Shown piece after piece: positions 50,598 to 58,363 of a DNA stretch of 64,000 nucleotides (position 1 is its first letter; each line of letters opens with the position of its first letter). The notes below the pieces were generated by a model, which saw nothing but the letters and a program-made list of their open reading frames with translations, searched no databases and had not been told where the DNA came from. The DNA is from Brevibacillus composti. GTDB taxonomy: Bacteria; Bacillota; Bacilli; Brevibacillales; Brevibacillaceae. Made by a program: the position numbers and the translations under genes. The stretch is from assembly GCF_016406105.1 (NCBI RefSeq), contig NZ_CP066308.1, positions 4,004,501-4,068,500 of the forward strand, in the 5' to 3' direction.

Positions 50598-51270
50598 GAG
50601 AACCTCCTTTTTTCACCTTCTCGTCCAACCAGGCCCATCCGGTCAAACCCGTGGCAACGAGCAGAAAAATCAACTGCTGTTTGTTGAAGGACAAAAGCCA
50701 CATCGAACGATCGGGGACCAGAAACCATAGCATCACATGACCAATCGAGAACCAAATGGCATATACAATTCCTTCCGGAGAATCGGATCCTCTTGAAGAA
50801 AACGAGAAGGACATGAAAAGAACCGCGGATAATCCGGCGCTTGCCGCATGAAACCAGGCCGGCTCCTCCCCGATCATGAATAACAACACTTGGCAGGCCG
50901 ACCAACCCGCAAAGGCATACGTTATTAAAATGTCCACCCACATTTTTAAAGGAACGTTCTGCTTCGAAGCCTTCAGCCAAATATAGGTCACGGCAACCAG
51001 GCTTGCCATCCATTTCCCACGTTCCCCGCCATCGAAATAGATGAAAGAAACAGGCTGTTGGATGACTTCAACCGGATGAAAGAGCAGGTAGCTCGCTTTC
51101 CAGACGATCAGCCACAGCCAGAATGCGTTGGATACGCAGGACAAGATCAACCCCCGCTCCGGCATGTTTCGGAGCCGATATTGTAACATCAACCAGCCCG
51201 CCGCCCCAAAACTGAAATACAAAATCAATTGTCCGTTCAAGACAAAAGAACCGATTTGAATGCTGTGCAC
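50590..51270 (-). CDS. Polytopic membrane protein of unknown function in ccdA-tlpA unit
   Basis: A 226-residue protein with about six to seven membrane segments (for example LILYFSFGAAGWLMLQYRL, AFWLWLIVWKASYLLF, ILITYAFAGWSACQVLLFMI, AASAGLSAVLFMSFSF, IWFSIGHVMLWFLVP, LIFLLVATGLTGWAWL). There is a single buried Cys pair (C45-like and SACQ). The N-terminal MHSIQIGSFVLNGQLILYFS resembles the start of Lgt-like proteins, but the Lgt catalytic His/Arg motifs are not seen. GTG 51270 with GGGGGTG at five bases. Overlap with ccdA points to a joint role in thiol redox at the membrane. Confidence 0.6.
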   Translation of the reverse strand: MHSIQIGSFVLNGQLILYFSFGAAGWLMLQYRLRNMPERGLILSCVSNAFWLWLIVWKASYLLFHPVEVIQQPVSFIYFDGGERGKWMASLVAVTYIWLKASKQNVPLKMWVDILITYAFAGWSACQVLLFMIGEEPAWFHAASAGLSAVLFMSFSFSSRGSDSPEGIVYAIWFSIGHVMLWFLVPDRSMWLLSFNKQQLIFLLVATGLTGWAWLDEKVKKGGSHG

Positions 51271-51327
51271 CCCCCCACCCCCTTTGTAGATGAGGATAAC
51301 GTTCCTTTTTAAAGAAATGATTAAGCT

Positions 51328-51584
51328 ATGGGTAAACCCCTAATTCGTACAAAATCAAAGATCACCGGGGACAAACCGGTTATGTCACTACGCAGAGCCG
51401 GTACATATCCGTGGGGGGGTTACTTTTCCGGCGAAACTGCGCAAACCGCTGCCGGAACAGCCAAAAACGTGACTGAAGCCAGTATGAAATATTTGGGGGC
51501 GCCTTTCGAATTTGGTTCCTGTCGCTCCGATAACCGGACTCTCGATTGCTCGGACTTTGTCAGACAAGCGATTAAAGATGGGGC
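51328..51584 (+). pseudogene. NlpC/P60 hydrolase fragment
   Basis: A plus-strand scrap containing the NlpC/P60 opening ASMKYLGAPFEFGSCRSDNR and the active-site Cys in TLDCSDFVRQAI. The rest of the catalytic domain (His and third polar residue) is absent; the text changes at about 51585 into a different gene remnant. Upstream coding is unclear. It belonged to a cell-wall endopeptidase that was lost. Confidence 0.55.
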
Positions 51585-51926
51585 AGGCTTCATCCTTGGG
51601 GTAATCGATAGCATTGATTTCGTCAAGTCTTTTCCACGGACCCGTTTCAGCAGAAAGGCGGATATGTATTGCGAACTTCCGGTGTCATCATGGCTTATAA
51701 ACCATATAACCCCAAAGGACGGCGAATCGAACATTTTCTCGTTCAAAATAAACCGCTTAAACCGGATGCCATATACCGAATTGTCAGTGCCGGCGAACAA
51801 ATCCTTGGGCAATATCAGTCTGTCAAGAAACATTCAGGAATTCATGCCCATGATGCGATCAGGCACTTTTTTCAGGCCCATCAAACCATTGAAATTCATG
51901 ATACGCCCCGCATTTTCAGTATTTAG
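51585..51926 (+). pseudogene. 5'-nucleotidase C-terminal fragment
   Basis: In two short frames the text reads HPWGNR, then after stops DPFQQKGGYVLRTSGVIMAY, KPYNPKGRRIEHFLVQNKP, LKPDAIYRIVSAGEQILGQ and HAHDAIRHFFQAHQTI. This is the C-terminal substrate-binding domain of metallophosphatase/5'-nucleotidases. The catalytic N-terminal domain is missing, and there are at least two stops. Both plus-strand remnants here are abutted by a chemoreceptor scrap. Confidence 0.6.
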
Positions 51927-52030
51927 CGGTTATGTGCACAAGCACAGGCAACCTCTGGCATGATGCCTTGCGAAACGCATGCCGTTAGAGATCAGTTTTG
52001 GCAAAATGATGAATGTTAGACTCAAAAATC

Positions 52031-52155
52031 CTACCTGAACGAATTGCGAACGGCTTCAGAGGTTTGATCGGCTACAGTAGCGGCATGTTGGGCAACTTCA
52101 TGAATGGAGGACGTCAGTTGTTCACCAACCGCAGCGGCATGCAACCGACGGACCG
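52031..52155 (-). pseudogene. Methyl-accepting chemotaxis protein fragment
   Basis: A minus-strand scrap of about 40 codons reads RLHAAAVGEQLTSSIHEVAQ, HAATVADQTSEAVRNSFR and then a stop. It is a chemoreceptor signalling helix. No start or remaining receptor domains are near. It shows loss of a receptor gene between the methyltransferase and membrane gene. The gap 51927-52030 has nothing recognisable. Confidence 0.6.
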
Positions 52156-52220
52156 GCAGCCTTTCTAGGCTTTTGGATCATATGCCTACCCGTAGTCATT
52201 ATCCTCCATGATTTTTTCCC

Positions 52221-52796
52221 TTATTTCGTTTTTCTTGCAACAATAAGATAGTGCTGATCGGAAGGATAGGTCAGTTTTTCAACCAGGAGGCCATTCTCAT
52301 CAAATGCTTTTGCCAGTTCATTGGATTGTATTCGATGATGGAGAGGAGGACCTTGTACCGTTTGTTTTTTCTCCCATTCGATACATAATACTTTTCCACC
52401 CGGCTTTAGCACTCTGCTCATTTCTTGGAGTCCTTTTTCCAAAGGTTCTACTTCGTGTAAGACGAATGAAGCGATCACATGGTCGGCGATTTGTCCTGTC
52501 AAGGGAATATGCTCAATGGCTCCTTCAATTAACTCGACATTGTCAAGTTTTTGCTCCTCCACACGTTTCCCCAAATATTGCAACATTTGCGGTTCCACGT
52601 CCAAGGCGTAGACTTTGTTCCGGGTGAGACTTGCCGCCGGTATGGTAAAGTACCCGGTACCTGCGCCCAAATCAATCAGAATGTCGTTATCTTGGATTTC
52701 CAGCAACTCCAATAGCTTGTGTGGTGGCAGCAATTTACGCCGTTCCGGGTTGTCCAGTTTCTTCATATGTTCAGGTTTAAATCGGCGTTCTGTCAT
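52221..52796 (-). CDS. Class I SAM-dependent methyltransferase
   Basis: A 191-residue Methyltransf_11/UbiE-like enzyme. Motif I is ILIDLGAGTGYFTIPAASL with acidic VYALDVEPQMLQYL; motif post-I includes IADHVIASFVLHEVEP and VLKPGGKVLCIEWEKK. AAAGGTGG precedes ATG. It follows the histidine kinase gene by five bases in the same direction. Its substrate is unknown; comparable enzymes next to metal or sulfur stress genes include arsenite and thiol methyltransferases, but no As-binding cysteine set is seen. Confidence 0.82.
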   Translation of the reverse strand: MTERRFKPEHMKKLDNPERRKLLPPHKLLELLEIQDNDILIDLGAGTGYFTIPAASLTRNKVYALDVEPQMLQYLGKRVEEQKLDNVELIEGAIEHIPLTGQIADHVIASFVLHEVEPLEKGLQEMSRVLKPGGKVLCIEWEKKQTVQGPPLHHRIQSNELAKAFDENGLLVEKLTYPSDQHYLIVARKTK

Positions 52797-52801
52797 GTTT
52801 C

Positions 52802-53896
52802 TTAACCACCTTTATCCATTTTTATGGGGAGGGTAACCCAAAACGTATGCTTGCGGCCATCCGATTGCAATCCGACTTTTCCGCCGAACCGTTCCACAAT
52901 TTCTTTCACAATCGCAAGACCCAGCCCCGTACCGTACCTGTCTTTTTCCCGGTGTCTTGACGGATCAACGCGATAGAACCGCTCAAAAACCAAATCGCAG
53001 GCTTCTTCCGGTATAGGCTCCCCCATGTTGGATACCGTGATACGGTATTCTGTTTGTTCCCTTTTTCCCGTAATCCTGATCTCTTTCCCTGTATTGTACA
53101 TGAAAGCATTCTTGAGCAAATTGTTCATGACCTGCTTGATTCCGTCTTCCTCGCCAAGAACGACGCCCTCTTGTATGGAGGCGTCCAATAAGACACCCTT
53201 TTTTTCGCTTTCCAACTGAAAAGCCTGAATCGTTTGTTGCAGCAGTTCATGGATTTTGATTTCTGTCTGATCCAGACTGATATTCCTTCTGGCTTCCCAG
53301 ACCGTCAAATGATGAAGTTGTTCAACGAGCCGGGTGAGGTACTGAGCTTCTTCAAGCAGGGATTGGTACAGTTCACGGTTGCCTTCCATGACACCACTGG
53401 ACAACGCCTCCAAATAGCCGTTTAAGTTGCTCAGAGGCGTACGCAATTCATGAGATATATTGCTTAGAAGACGTTTCCGGTTTTCTTCCGTACGCTTCAG
53501 CTTTTTTGCCAGTTCATTGAAATGTTGGGTAAGCTGACCGATTTCATCATGAGATTTGGGTTCGATGGGCTTTGGGTAATGTCCCTCGATCATGAGTCGT
53601 GTCGATTCTGTGAGCCGTTTTAAAGGAGAAAGTATTTTTCTGATAAACATATAATGAATGACGGCGGCGACCAAAATGGCCAAAACACTGGCTCTCCATA
53701 AATAAAACTCCATCGTTTCATTGAAGAATCTGCTTTTTTCCTCGCCGACAAGTTCATATTGGGCTACTACCATACAAGCAAAATCTTTTACCGATACCCC
53801 TGCGAGCCAGATCACAACAGCAATAACCAGGCCGTTGACCATAATGAGTTTCATCGTCAAATGCTTTCGCCAAAACATCCCATGTTTAATATGCAT
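52802..53896 (-). CDS. Sensor histidine kinase of OmpR-type pair
   Basis: A 364-residue membrane kinase. Two membrane segments frame a very short external loop (LIMVNGLVIAVVIWLAGV and ASVLAILVAAVIHYMFI), so it may sense within the membrane. Then HAMP (FIRKILSPLKRLTESTRLM), HisKA with LLSNISHELRTPLSNLNGYL (His at about 158), and HATPase with MNNLLKNAFMYN, DLVFERFYRVDPSR and YGTGLGLAIVKEIVERFGGK. It overlaps the response regulator stop by 11 bases. The signal is unknown; the thiol genes around it suggest redox or sulfide stress. Confidence 0.92.
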   Translation of the reverse strand: MHIKHGMFWRKHLTMKLIMVNGLVIAVVIWLAGVSVKDFACMVVAQYELVGEEKSRFFNETMEFYLWRASVLAILVAAVIHYMFIRKILSPLKRLTESTRLMIEGHYPKPIEPKSHDEIGQLTQHFNELAKKLKRTEENRKRLLSNISHELRTPLSNLNGYLEALSSGVMEGNRELYQSLLEEAQYLTRLVEQLHHLTVWEARRNISLDQTEIKIHELLQQTIQAFQLESEKKGVLLDASIQEGVVLGEEDGIKQVMNNLLKNAFMYNTGKEIRITGKREQTEYRITVSNMGEPIPEEACDLVFERFYRVDPSRHREKDRYGTGLGLAIVKEIVERFGGKVGLQSDGRKHTFWVTLPIKMDKGG

Positions 53897-54572
53897 GAAA
53901 TCGATATCCCATCCCTCTTATCGTTTCAACAAAACGCGGAGCCCCGCCCATTGCTTCAAGCTTTTCACGGAGCTTGCTAATATGGACATCCACGGTCCTG
54001 TCGATTACCGAACGTTCTTCATTCGGATACAGTTCTTGTAATATTTGTTCTCTTGACAATATTTGATTCGGATGCCGCATCAGAAAGTATAGCAGTTTAA
54101 ATTCGTGCACCGTCAGCGGAATAAGCTCTCCGTTAAACTTCACTTCTCCTCTATGAGGTTTCAGCGTTAAACCCCTGTAGCTGATTTTGCTGCAACGATT
54201 GACCGTTCTGCGCAGGACGGTTTCCACCCTGGCAACGACCTCCCGCGGACTGAAAGGTTTCGTGATATAATCATCCGCCCCTAATTGCAACCCCTGAATT
54301 CGATCCGCCTCATCCACTTTGGCCGTCAGCATGATGATCGGAATATCGCTTTTCATGTCGGAACGGATCCACTGACAAAGCTCTTCCCCGCTTTTGTGCG
54401 GAAGCATGAGATCCATAATGACAAAGCAGGGATCGAGCTTTTCAAAGAGCTTCATTCCTTCGGCGCCGTCCGCCGCCAACAGGATCTCGTATCCTTCTTT
54501 TTCCAGATATATTTTCAGTAACTGTCGGATTTTGGCGTCATCTTCAACAATCAGGATCGTTTTGCCCTTCAT
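53886..54572 (-). CDS. OmpR/PhoB-type response regulator
   Basis: A 228-residue response regulator. Receiver domain: ILIVEDDAKIRQLLKIYL, phospho-Asp in PCFVIMDLMLPHKSG (about D52), Thr in IIMLTAKVDEADRI and Lys in DDYITKPFSPREVVAR. The winged-helix domain has LTVHEFKLLYFLMRHPNQIL and TVDVHISKLREKLEAMGG. ATG 54572 is the start, the longer frame being unsupported. It lies upstream of its kinase with an 11-base overlap. Confidence 0.94.
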   Translation of the reverse strand: MKGKTILIVEDDAKIRQLLKIYLEKEGYEILLAADGAEGMKLFEKLDPCFVIMDLMLPHKSGEELCQWIRSDMKSDIPIIMLTAKVDEADRIQGLQLGADDYITKPFSPREVVARVETVLRRTVNRCSKISYRGLTLKPHRGEVKFNGELIPLTVHEFKLLYFLMRHPNQILSREQILQELYPNEERSVIDRTVDVHISKLREKLEAMGGAPRFVETIRGMGYRFHAY

Positions 54573-54644
54573 TCCTCTAACACCCCCTAAACACCTGGCT
54601 GTTTGTCCGAGAATAACAACCATTTGTTAAGATGCGTTAAAGAA

Positions 54645-54673
54645 AAAACCAATGAGATGAACTCATCGGTTTT
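54645..54673 (-). terminator. Terminator after DUF302 gene
   Basis: AAAACCAATGAG (54645-54656) pairs with CTCATCGGTTTT (54662-54673) with one mismatch. Symmetrical A/T tails allow function in both directions. It separates the DUF302 gene from the two-component system. Confidence 0.72.
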
Positions 54674-54677
54674 CATA

Positions 54678-55067
54678 TCATGGATTCGCAGCCCGATTGA
54701 TGCATTTCATCAATCGGGCTTCCACGTCGGCAGCAATACCCATCAGAGCATCATCCTCCAGCATATTCATGAATGCGGTCGGTTTCGGCATGCCGATTTT
54801 GGTCTTTCCGTCCGCTTCATATACGACAATTTTACATGGCAAGAAGTACCCGGCCAATACATTTTCACTAATGACTCTGTTCGCTTCTGCAGGATTGCAT
54901 ACCTCCAAGACCACGTACTCGCGCTCGAAATCAAATCCTTTTTCCTTCAGTTTTTCACGAAGATTAAACCGCCATAGCACGCCAAACTGTTCTTCCTTTA
55001 AAGATGTTTCCAAGGCGGCAATGGCATTCTGAACGCTCGCTGTTGTTTCTGCCGTATAATGAAACAT
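54678..55067 (-). CDS. DUF302 family protein
   Basis: A 129-residue cytoplasmic protein of the DUF302 family (beta-alpha fold with unknown activity, common beside thiol and metal genes). Typical parts are ASVQNAIAALETSLKEEQFG, VLWRFNLREKLKEKGFDFER, YVVLEVCNPAEANRVI, and YFLPCKIVVYEADGKTKIGM. The Cys in LEVCNP and FLPCK are conserved. The longer frame has no ribosome site; ATG 55067 follows GGAGGAACGG. It is 70 bases downstream of the rhodanese gene at 55138, and its terminator ends the sulfur transcript. Confidence 0.82.
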   Translation of the reverse strand: MFHYTAETTASVQNAIAALETSLKEEQFGVLWRFNLREKLKEKGFDFEREYVVLEVCNPAEANRVISENVLAGYFLPCKIVVYEADGKTKIGMPKPTAFMNMLEDDALMGIAADVEARLMKCINRAANP

Positions 55068-55137
55068 AACCGTTCCTCCAGTCAGTGTATTCCAAATCCT
55101 AACGATAGTATGGTATCTTTTCCGGAAAATAACTCGT

Positions 55138-55518
55138 CTATTTCGCCAGAGGTCCGTTCCAGGCCATAATCCCACCGTTCAAGTGAGCCACATTACGGTA
55201 TCCGTTCCGGCTTAGGATCCTGCCGGCTTGTTTGCTGCGCATCCCACTGCGGCAGTACAAAAAGACGGGGCTGTCTTTCGGAATCTCGGAAAGTCTTGTT
55301 CGCAACTGACTTAACGGAATGTTGATCGCTCCCGGAATGTGTCCCTGTTTAAACTCATGAACTTCCCTGACGTCAATCATCCTTTGACCTTTCGATTCCT
55401 TTTTGAACTGCTCGGCATTCAGATTTCGCAACCCCTTCACCGGGGCAAACTGCTTGTAAACAAACCACGATACGAGTAAAACCATGATTGCGTAAAGGTA
55501 AGGTTCCAATGAACTCAC
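55138..55518 (-). CDS. Membrane-anchored rhodanese
   Basis: A 126-residue single rhodanese domain behind an N-terminal membrane segment (YLYAIMVLLVSWFVYKQF), so the enzyme is likely bound to the membrane. The active-site loop is CRSGMRSKQAG (Cys at about 86), and the CH2 strands include RMIDVREVHEFKQGHIPGAI. It transfers sulfane sulfur. GTG 55518 follows the cstR stop immediately; TTG three codons later has AGGTGA upstream. Part of the cst-type cluster. Confidence 0.85.
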   Translation of the reverse strand: MSSLEPYLYAIMVLLVSWFVYKQFAPVKGLRNLNAEQFKKESKGQRMIDVREVHEFKQGHIPGAINIPLSQLRTRLSEIPKDSPVFLYCRSGMRSKQAGRILSRNGYRNVAHLNGGIMAWNGPLAK

Positions 55519-55785
55519 CTACCTGCTTTTGATCAATAATTCGACAGCTTCCTGAACCAGTTTGCCGGTATCTTTGCCGGCCTCCTTCTCTTCCAGGATG
55601 CACTGTTCCAGATTGACTGCCACGATATAGGCAATGGCTTTGTCCACTGCACTTCGGACAGCCGAAAGCTGGCTCACCACATCCTTGCAGTTTTTCTCTT
55701 CCTCCATCATTTTCAGTACGCCGCGAACTTGTCCTTCCACGCGGCGCAGCCTTCTTTTGACGTCCTCATCATATTTCATCAGCAT
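55519..55785 (-). CDS. cstR: CstR-type persulfide-sensing repressor (CsoR family)
   Basis: An 88-residue CsoR/FrmR-family repressor (DUF156). The motif is CKDVVSQLSAVRSAVDKA (Cys at about 33) and VAVNLEQCILEE (Cys at about 62). The His that copper-sensing CsoR has four residues before the second Cys is Asn here, as in CstR, which forms a disulfide or trisulfide with reactive sulfur. The start RLRRVEGQVRGVLKMME is typical. ATG 55785 follows GGGGGA. A palindrome 32 bases upstream (55815-55831) may be its operator; similar ones lie at 60138 and 60522. Overlaps with the rhodanese gene. Confidence 0.85.
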   Translation of the reverse strand: MLMKYDEDVKRRLRRVEGQVRGVLKMMEEEKNCKDVVSQLSAVRSAVDKAIAYIVAVNLEQCILEEKEAGKDTGKLVQEAVELLIKSR

Positions 55786-55814
55786 GGAATATCCCCCAAT
55801 CACGAATACGTGTA

Positions 55815-55831
55815 TAGGTATATTATACCCT
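55815..55831. promoter_or_regulatory. CsoR/CstR-type operator before cstR
   Basis: GGTATATTATACC (55817-55829) is a perfect 6-1-6 palindrome, with AT-rich flanks (TA-C/TA). It lies about 35 bases before the cstR start and resembles the GGTAT/ATACC half-sites at 60138 and 60522. It would give autorepression. Confidence 0.55.
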
Positions 55832-55849
55832 AAATCCGGGGAACCGGCC

Positions 55850-56329
55850 TTAAATGAACAAGTTTACTTTCGCTTCTGCAGCATCCCCCAAATAGGTTGC
55901 AACACCGGCATAATCGATCCCGTCGATCAGTTCTTCTTTCTTTAGTCCAAGCAAATCCATGGTCATCGTGCACGCGACAAGCTTGACTCCCTGTTCCCGG
56001 GCAAGCTCAATCAATTGCGGCAGGCCGAGCGCGTTGTGCTTCTTCATGACATGTTTGATCAGTCTCGGACCGATTCCGGCAAAATTCATTTTGGATAGTC
56101 CCAGTTTATTCGCTCCGCGCGGCATCATTTTGCCGAACATGTTCTCGAGAAACCCTTTCCTGACGGAAACAGGCTGATCTTTGCGAAGCGTATTCAACCC
56201 CCAAAAGGTGAAAAAGATCGTCACTTCGTGACCATATGCAGCCGCTCCATTCGCGATGATGAAGGCGGCGATCGCTTTGTCCAGATCAGCGCTAAACAGA
56301 ATAATGGTGGTTTTTTCCTTTTGGCTCAT
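55850..56329 (-). CDS. DsrE2-like sulfur-relay protein (DsrE/DsrF/DrsH family)
   Basis: A 159-residue DsrE2 (DsrE-like) protein. The start KEKTTIILFSADLDKAIAAF and the middle VTIFFTFWGLNTLRKDQPVS are typical. The sulfur-accepting Cys is in LVACTMTMDLLGL near residue 118. A basic/hydrophobic stretch (AFIIANGAAAYGHEV and MMPRGANKLGLSKMNF) matches the membrane-linked type. It presumably shuttles persulfide with TusA. ATG 56329 follows AAGGATG. Upstream hairpin at 56486 is nearby. Confidence 0.85.
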   Translation of the reverse strand: MSQKEKTTIILFSADLDKAIAAFIIANGAAAYGHEVTIFFTFWGLNTLRKDQPVSVRKGFLENMFGKMMPRGANKLGLSKMNFAGIGPRLIKHVMKKHNALGLPQLIELAREQGVKLVACTMTMDLLGLKKEELIDGIDYAGVATYLGDAAEAKVNLFI

Positions 56330-56485
56330 ACGATCATCCTTTCTTTTTGGCTTATACAGGTATGGGTATCGAATTCACAAATAAAATGAGTCATACTTGG
56401 CGCATAACCTTGTTTTGAGCAAGTTATATAATGAAGACTTGAACTCAGGCCGGTGATTTCGAATTTGCAAACGTTGATGTTGGAA

Positions 56486-56512
56486 GGAGATGCGGTTAAG
56501 AACCGCATCTCC
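56486..56512. repeat. Strong hairpin between TusA and DsrE2 genes
   Basis: A 12-bp perfect stem GGAGATGCGGTT/AACCGCATCTCC (56486-56497 with 56501-56512) with a three-base loop. On the minus strand only TTCC follows, so termination is uncertain; it may also protect mRNA ends or tune expression of dsrE2. The flanking 56330-56485 holds no gene. Confidence 0.7.
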
Positions 56513-56520
56513 TAAAAAAC

Positions 56521-56745
56521 TTATCCTTTCTTTACGATAAACTTAAATACACCGTTGTCTTCTTTTGCCTCGATCAATTCATGGTTGGTCTGTCTTACCC
56601 ATGCTTGAAAGTCGTTCATGGAACCTTTGTCGGTTGTGTGCAATTCCATGATTTGACCAGATTGAAGCGAATCGATGGCTTTCTTTGCTCTGACGATCGG
56701 CATCGGGCAAGCCAAACCTTTTGCGTCGACAAAAATGTCCGTCAT
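56521..56745 (-). CDS. TusA family sulfur carrier
   Basis: A 74-residue TusA/SirA-like protein. The family signature CPMPIVRAKKAI gives the persulfide-carrying Cys at about 13; the second part has GQIMELHTTDKGSMNDFQAW and FKFIVKKG. ATG 56745 with GAGGA upstream; the longer frame is rejected. It lies 34 bases after the CstB-like gene. It passes sulfane sulfur between rhodanese, DsrE and other proteins. Confidence 0.9.
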   Translation of the reverse strand: MTDIFVDAKGLACPMPIVRAKKAIDSLQSGQIMELHTTDKGSMNDFQAWVRQTNHELIEAKEDNGVFKFIVKKG

Positions 56746-56779
56746 GCTTGAAACCTCCTCTTCGTTTTTCCGTGATGTT

Positions 56780-57919
56780 TTATCCGTGATGGTGCACCGC
56801 GCAGCGGTTCGGTCCGATCTCGAGTTCAATGGCTTTTTCCGCATCTACCTGAAGTTCTCCCCGGTTGATGGCCACAATTTCCTCGAAATTCGGCGGTTTC
56901 TCCATGGAAACCGCGCCGGCCACTTGTTCTGTAAACGATTCTTTATCGGCGTTGCGCATAATTTCGTTATTCCCGCGAATCTCTCCGAGTGTGGCCCCGA
57001 CAATCCCGTTATCGTTGATTTCCTGAATGTCGGCATAGTGAGCTGGAAGAACGAGACAATCATCCGGAAGATTGCTCAGCTTGTTGAATACGGTATCGTA
57101 CAGATCCATAGCCCATTCTTTTGCTTTTCCTCCTAGATCAGGTCTTCCCAAACCGCCGACAAAGATGGTATCGCCGGACATCAGGAACCGGTTGTTAATC
57201 AGGAAGGAAGTTGATCCGGGAGTATGGCCTGGAGTAGGAATCGCCAAGACCTCCACGTCAATTTCTCCGACTCTGATACGGTTATGCCGATCAAGCGGCT
57301 CGAACTTCAGATTCGTATCCTTTACCTCCCCGGAAGAGATGTAGTAGGTCGCGCCGGTTTGTTCGGCAAGCTGCAAACCTCCGGAAATATGATCGGCATG
57401 AAGATGAGAATCCACGACATGTTCAATCTTGAAATGATGCTGCTTTGCCAGGTCAAGGTATACATCGACCTTTTGATTCGGATCGATGATCATGCCTTTC
57501 CCTTCCGAAATGACCGCATAGGAAAGGCAGCCTTTAGCCAAACGGTTGATTTGAATGATTTTCATTTTTTCGTCCCTATATACGGTGGTGGGATAGTAAA
57601 ACTGGCTCCAGGCAAGCATTCCGCCTTTTAACGACCAGGTTTTATACCCTTTTTCCATCAACATTTCCGCTACATAATCGGAAGCGCCGCCTTTCGCGCA
57701 AACAACGACAATTTCCGTATCCTTCGGCAGTCCCGCGTACACCTGCTCATCCTCTTCCAGAAAGTTAAAGTACGGAATGTTCATGGATCTCACTTTTTTG
57801 CCTTCAATTTTCCAATCATTGTAATCCGTCTCGTTCCTTACGTCGAGAATCAAGATGTCTTCACCGGAATTCATTTTGCGGTGAAGCTCTTCCGCCGTAA
57901 TCGAGAGAACTTTTTCCAT
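56780..57919 (-). CDS. Rhodanese/metallo-beta-lactamase fusion (persulfide dioxygenase-like)
   Basis: A 379-residue fusion. An N-terminal rhodanese domain (residues 1-105, active Cys in VVVCAKGGASDYV) is joined to a metallo-hydrolase of the ETHE1/CstB type (about 120-340): HVVDSHLHADHISGGLQLAE with the iron-binding His/Asp, AIPTPGHTPGSTSFL, LMSGDTIFVGGLGRPDLGG and CLVLPAHYADI. Persulfide dioxygenases oxidise glutathione or bacillithiol persulfide to sulfite. Staphylococcus CstB has the rhodanese at the other end. The C-terminal 40 residues (ELEIGPNRCAVHHHG) are extra. AAAGGAGA precedes ATG. Confidence 0.9.
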   Translation of the reverse strand: MEKVLSITAEELHRKMNSGEDILILDVRNETDYNDWKIEGKKVRSMNIPYFNFLEEDEQVYAGLPKDTEIVVVCAKGGASDYVAEMLMEKGYKTWSLKGGMLAWSQFYYPTTVYRDEKMKIIQINRLAKGCLSYAVISEGKGMIIDPNQKVDVYLDLAKQHHFKIEHVVDSHLHADHISGGLQLAEQTGATYYISSGEVKDTNLKFEPLDRHNRIRVGEIDVEVLAIPTPGHTPGSTSFLINNRFLMSGDTIFVGGLGRPDLGGKAKEWAMDLYDTVFNKLSNLPDDCLVLPAHYADIQEINDNGIVGATLGEIRGNNEIMRNADKESFTEQVAGAVSMEKPPNFEEIVAINRGELQVDAEKAIELEIGPNRCAVHHHG

Positions 57920-57937
57920 CTTTATTCTCCTTTCCTG

Positions 57938-58336
57938 TTAAAAGTTCAGCGTCACCTGCGCGTCGAAGGCAAAATCCAAAAATGCCGCCGCGCCGCCAAG
58001 TTCAACTCCATCGATAAAGTGATCTTTTTCCAGTCCCATCACGTCCACCGTCATTTGGCATGCGATCATGCGTACTCCGGATTCTTTCGCCATGTCCAGA
58101 AGCTGCGGAACGGTGGGAACGTTGACCTTCTTGAAGCCTTCCGCCAGCCCTTCGTTGCCCGGTCTGAGCTTCAACATTTGTTCCGCATCTTTATGAATGA
58201 TGGACAGCCCTTCAAAGGTGAAAAAAATCGCCACTTCCGCGTCCAGCGCCGCAGCCGCCGTTGCAATGTTCAATGCTTTATATGCGGTCTCCAGACCCGG
58301 AGAAGACGCGATAATCGCCACTTTTTTGTTTGCCAT
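57938..58336 (-). CDS. DsrE family sulfurtransferase subunit
   Basis: A 132-residue DsrE/DrsE-type protein. It has KKVAIIASSPGLETAYKALN at the start, AEVAIFFTFEGLSIIHKDAE in the middle and GVRMIACQMTVDVMGLEKDH with the sulfur-carrying Cys near residue 94. It would exchange sulfur with the TusA-rhodanese protein encoded upstream. AAGGAGA precedes ATG. In Staphylococcus this domain is fused in CstA; here it is a separate gene 18 bases before the CstB-like gene. Confidence 0.87.
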   Translation of the reverse strand: MANKKVAIIASSPGLETAYKALNIATAAAALDAEVAIFFTFEGLSIIHKDAEQMLKLRPGNEGLAEGFKKVNVPTVPQLLDMAKESGVRMIACQMTVDVMGLEKDHFIDGVELGGAAAFLDFAFDAQVTLNF

Positions 58337-58363
58337 ATTTCGATCTCCTTTCTTTGAAGTTTT

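Noticed and set aside
52221..52796. Arsenite methyltransferase function for the small methyltransferase
   Set aside because: The three conserved cysteines of ArsM are not present.
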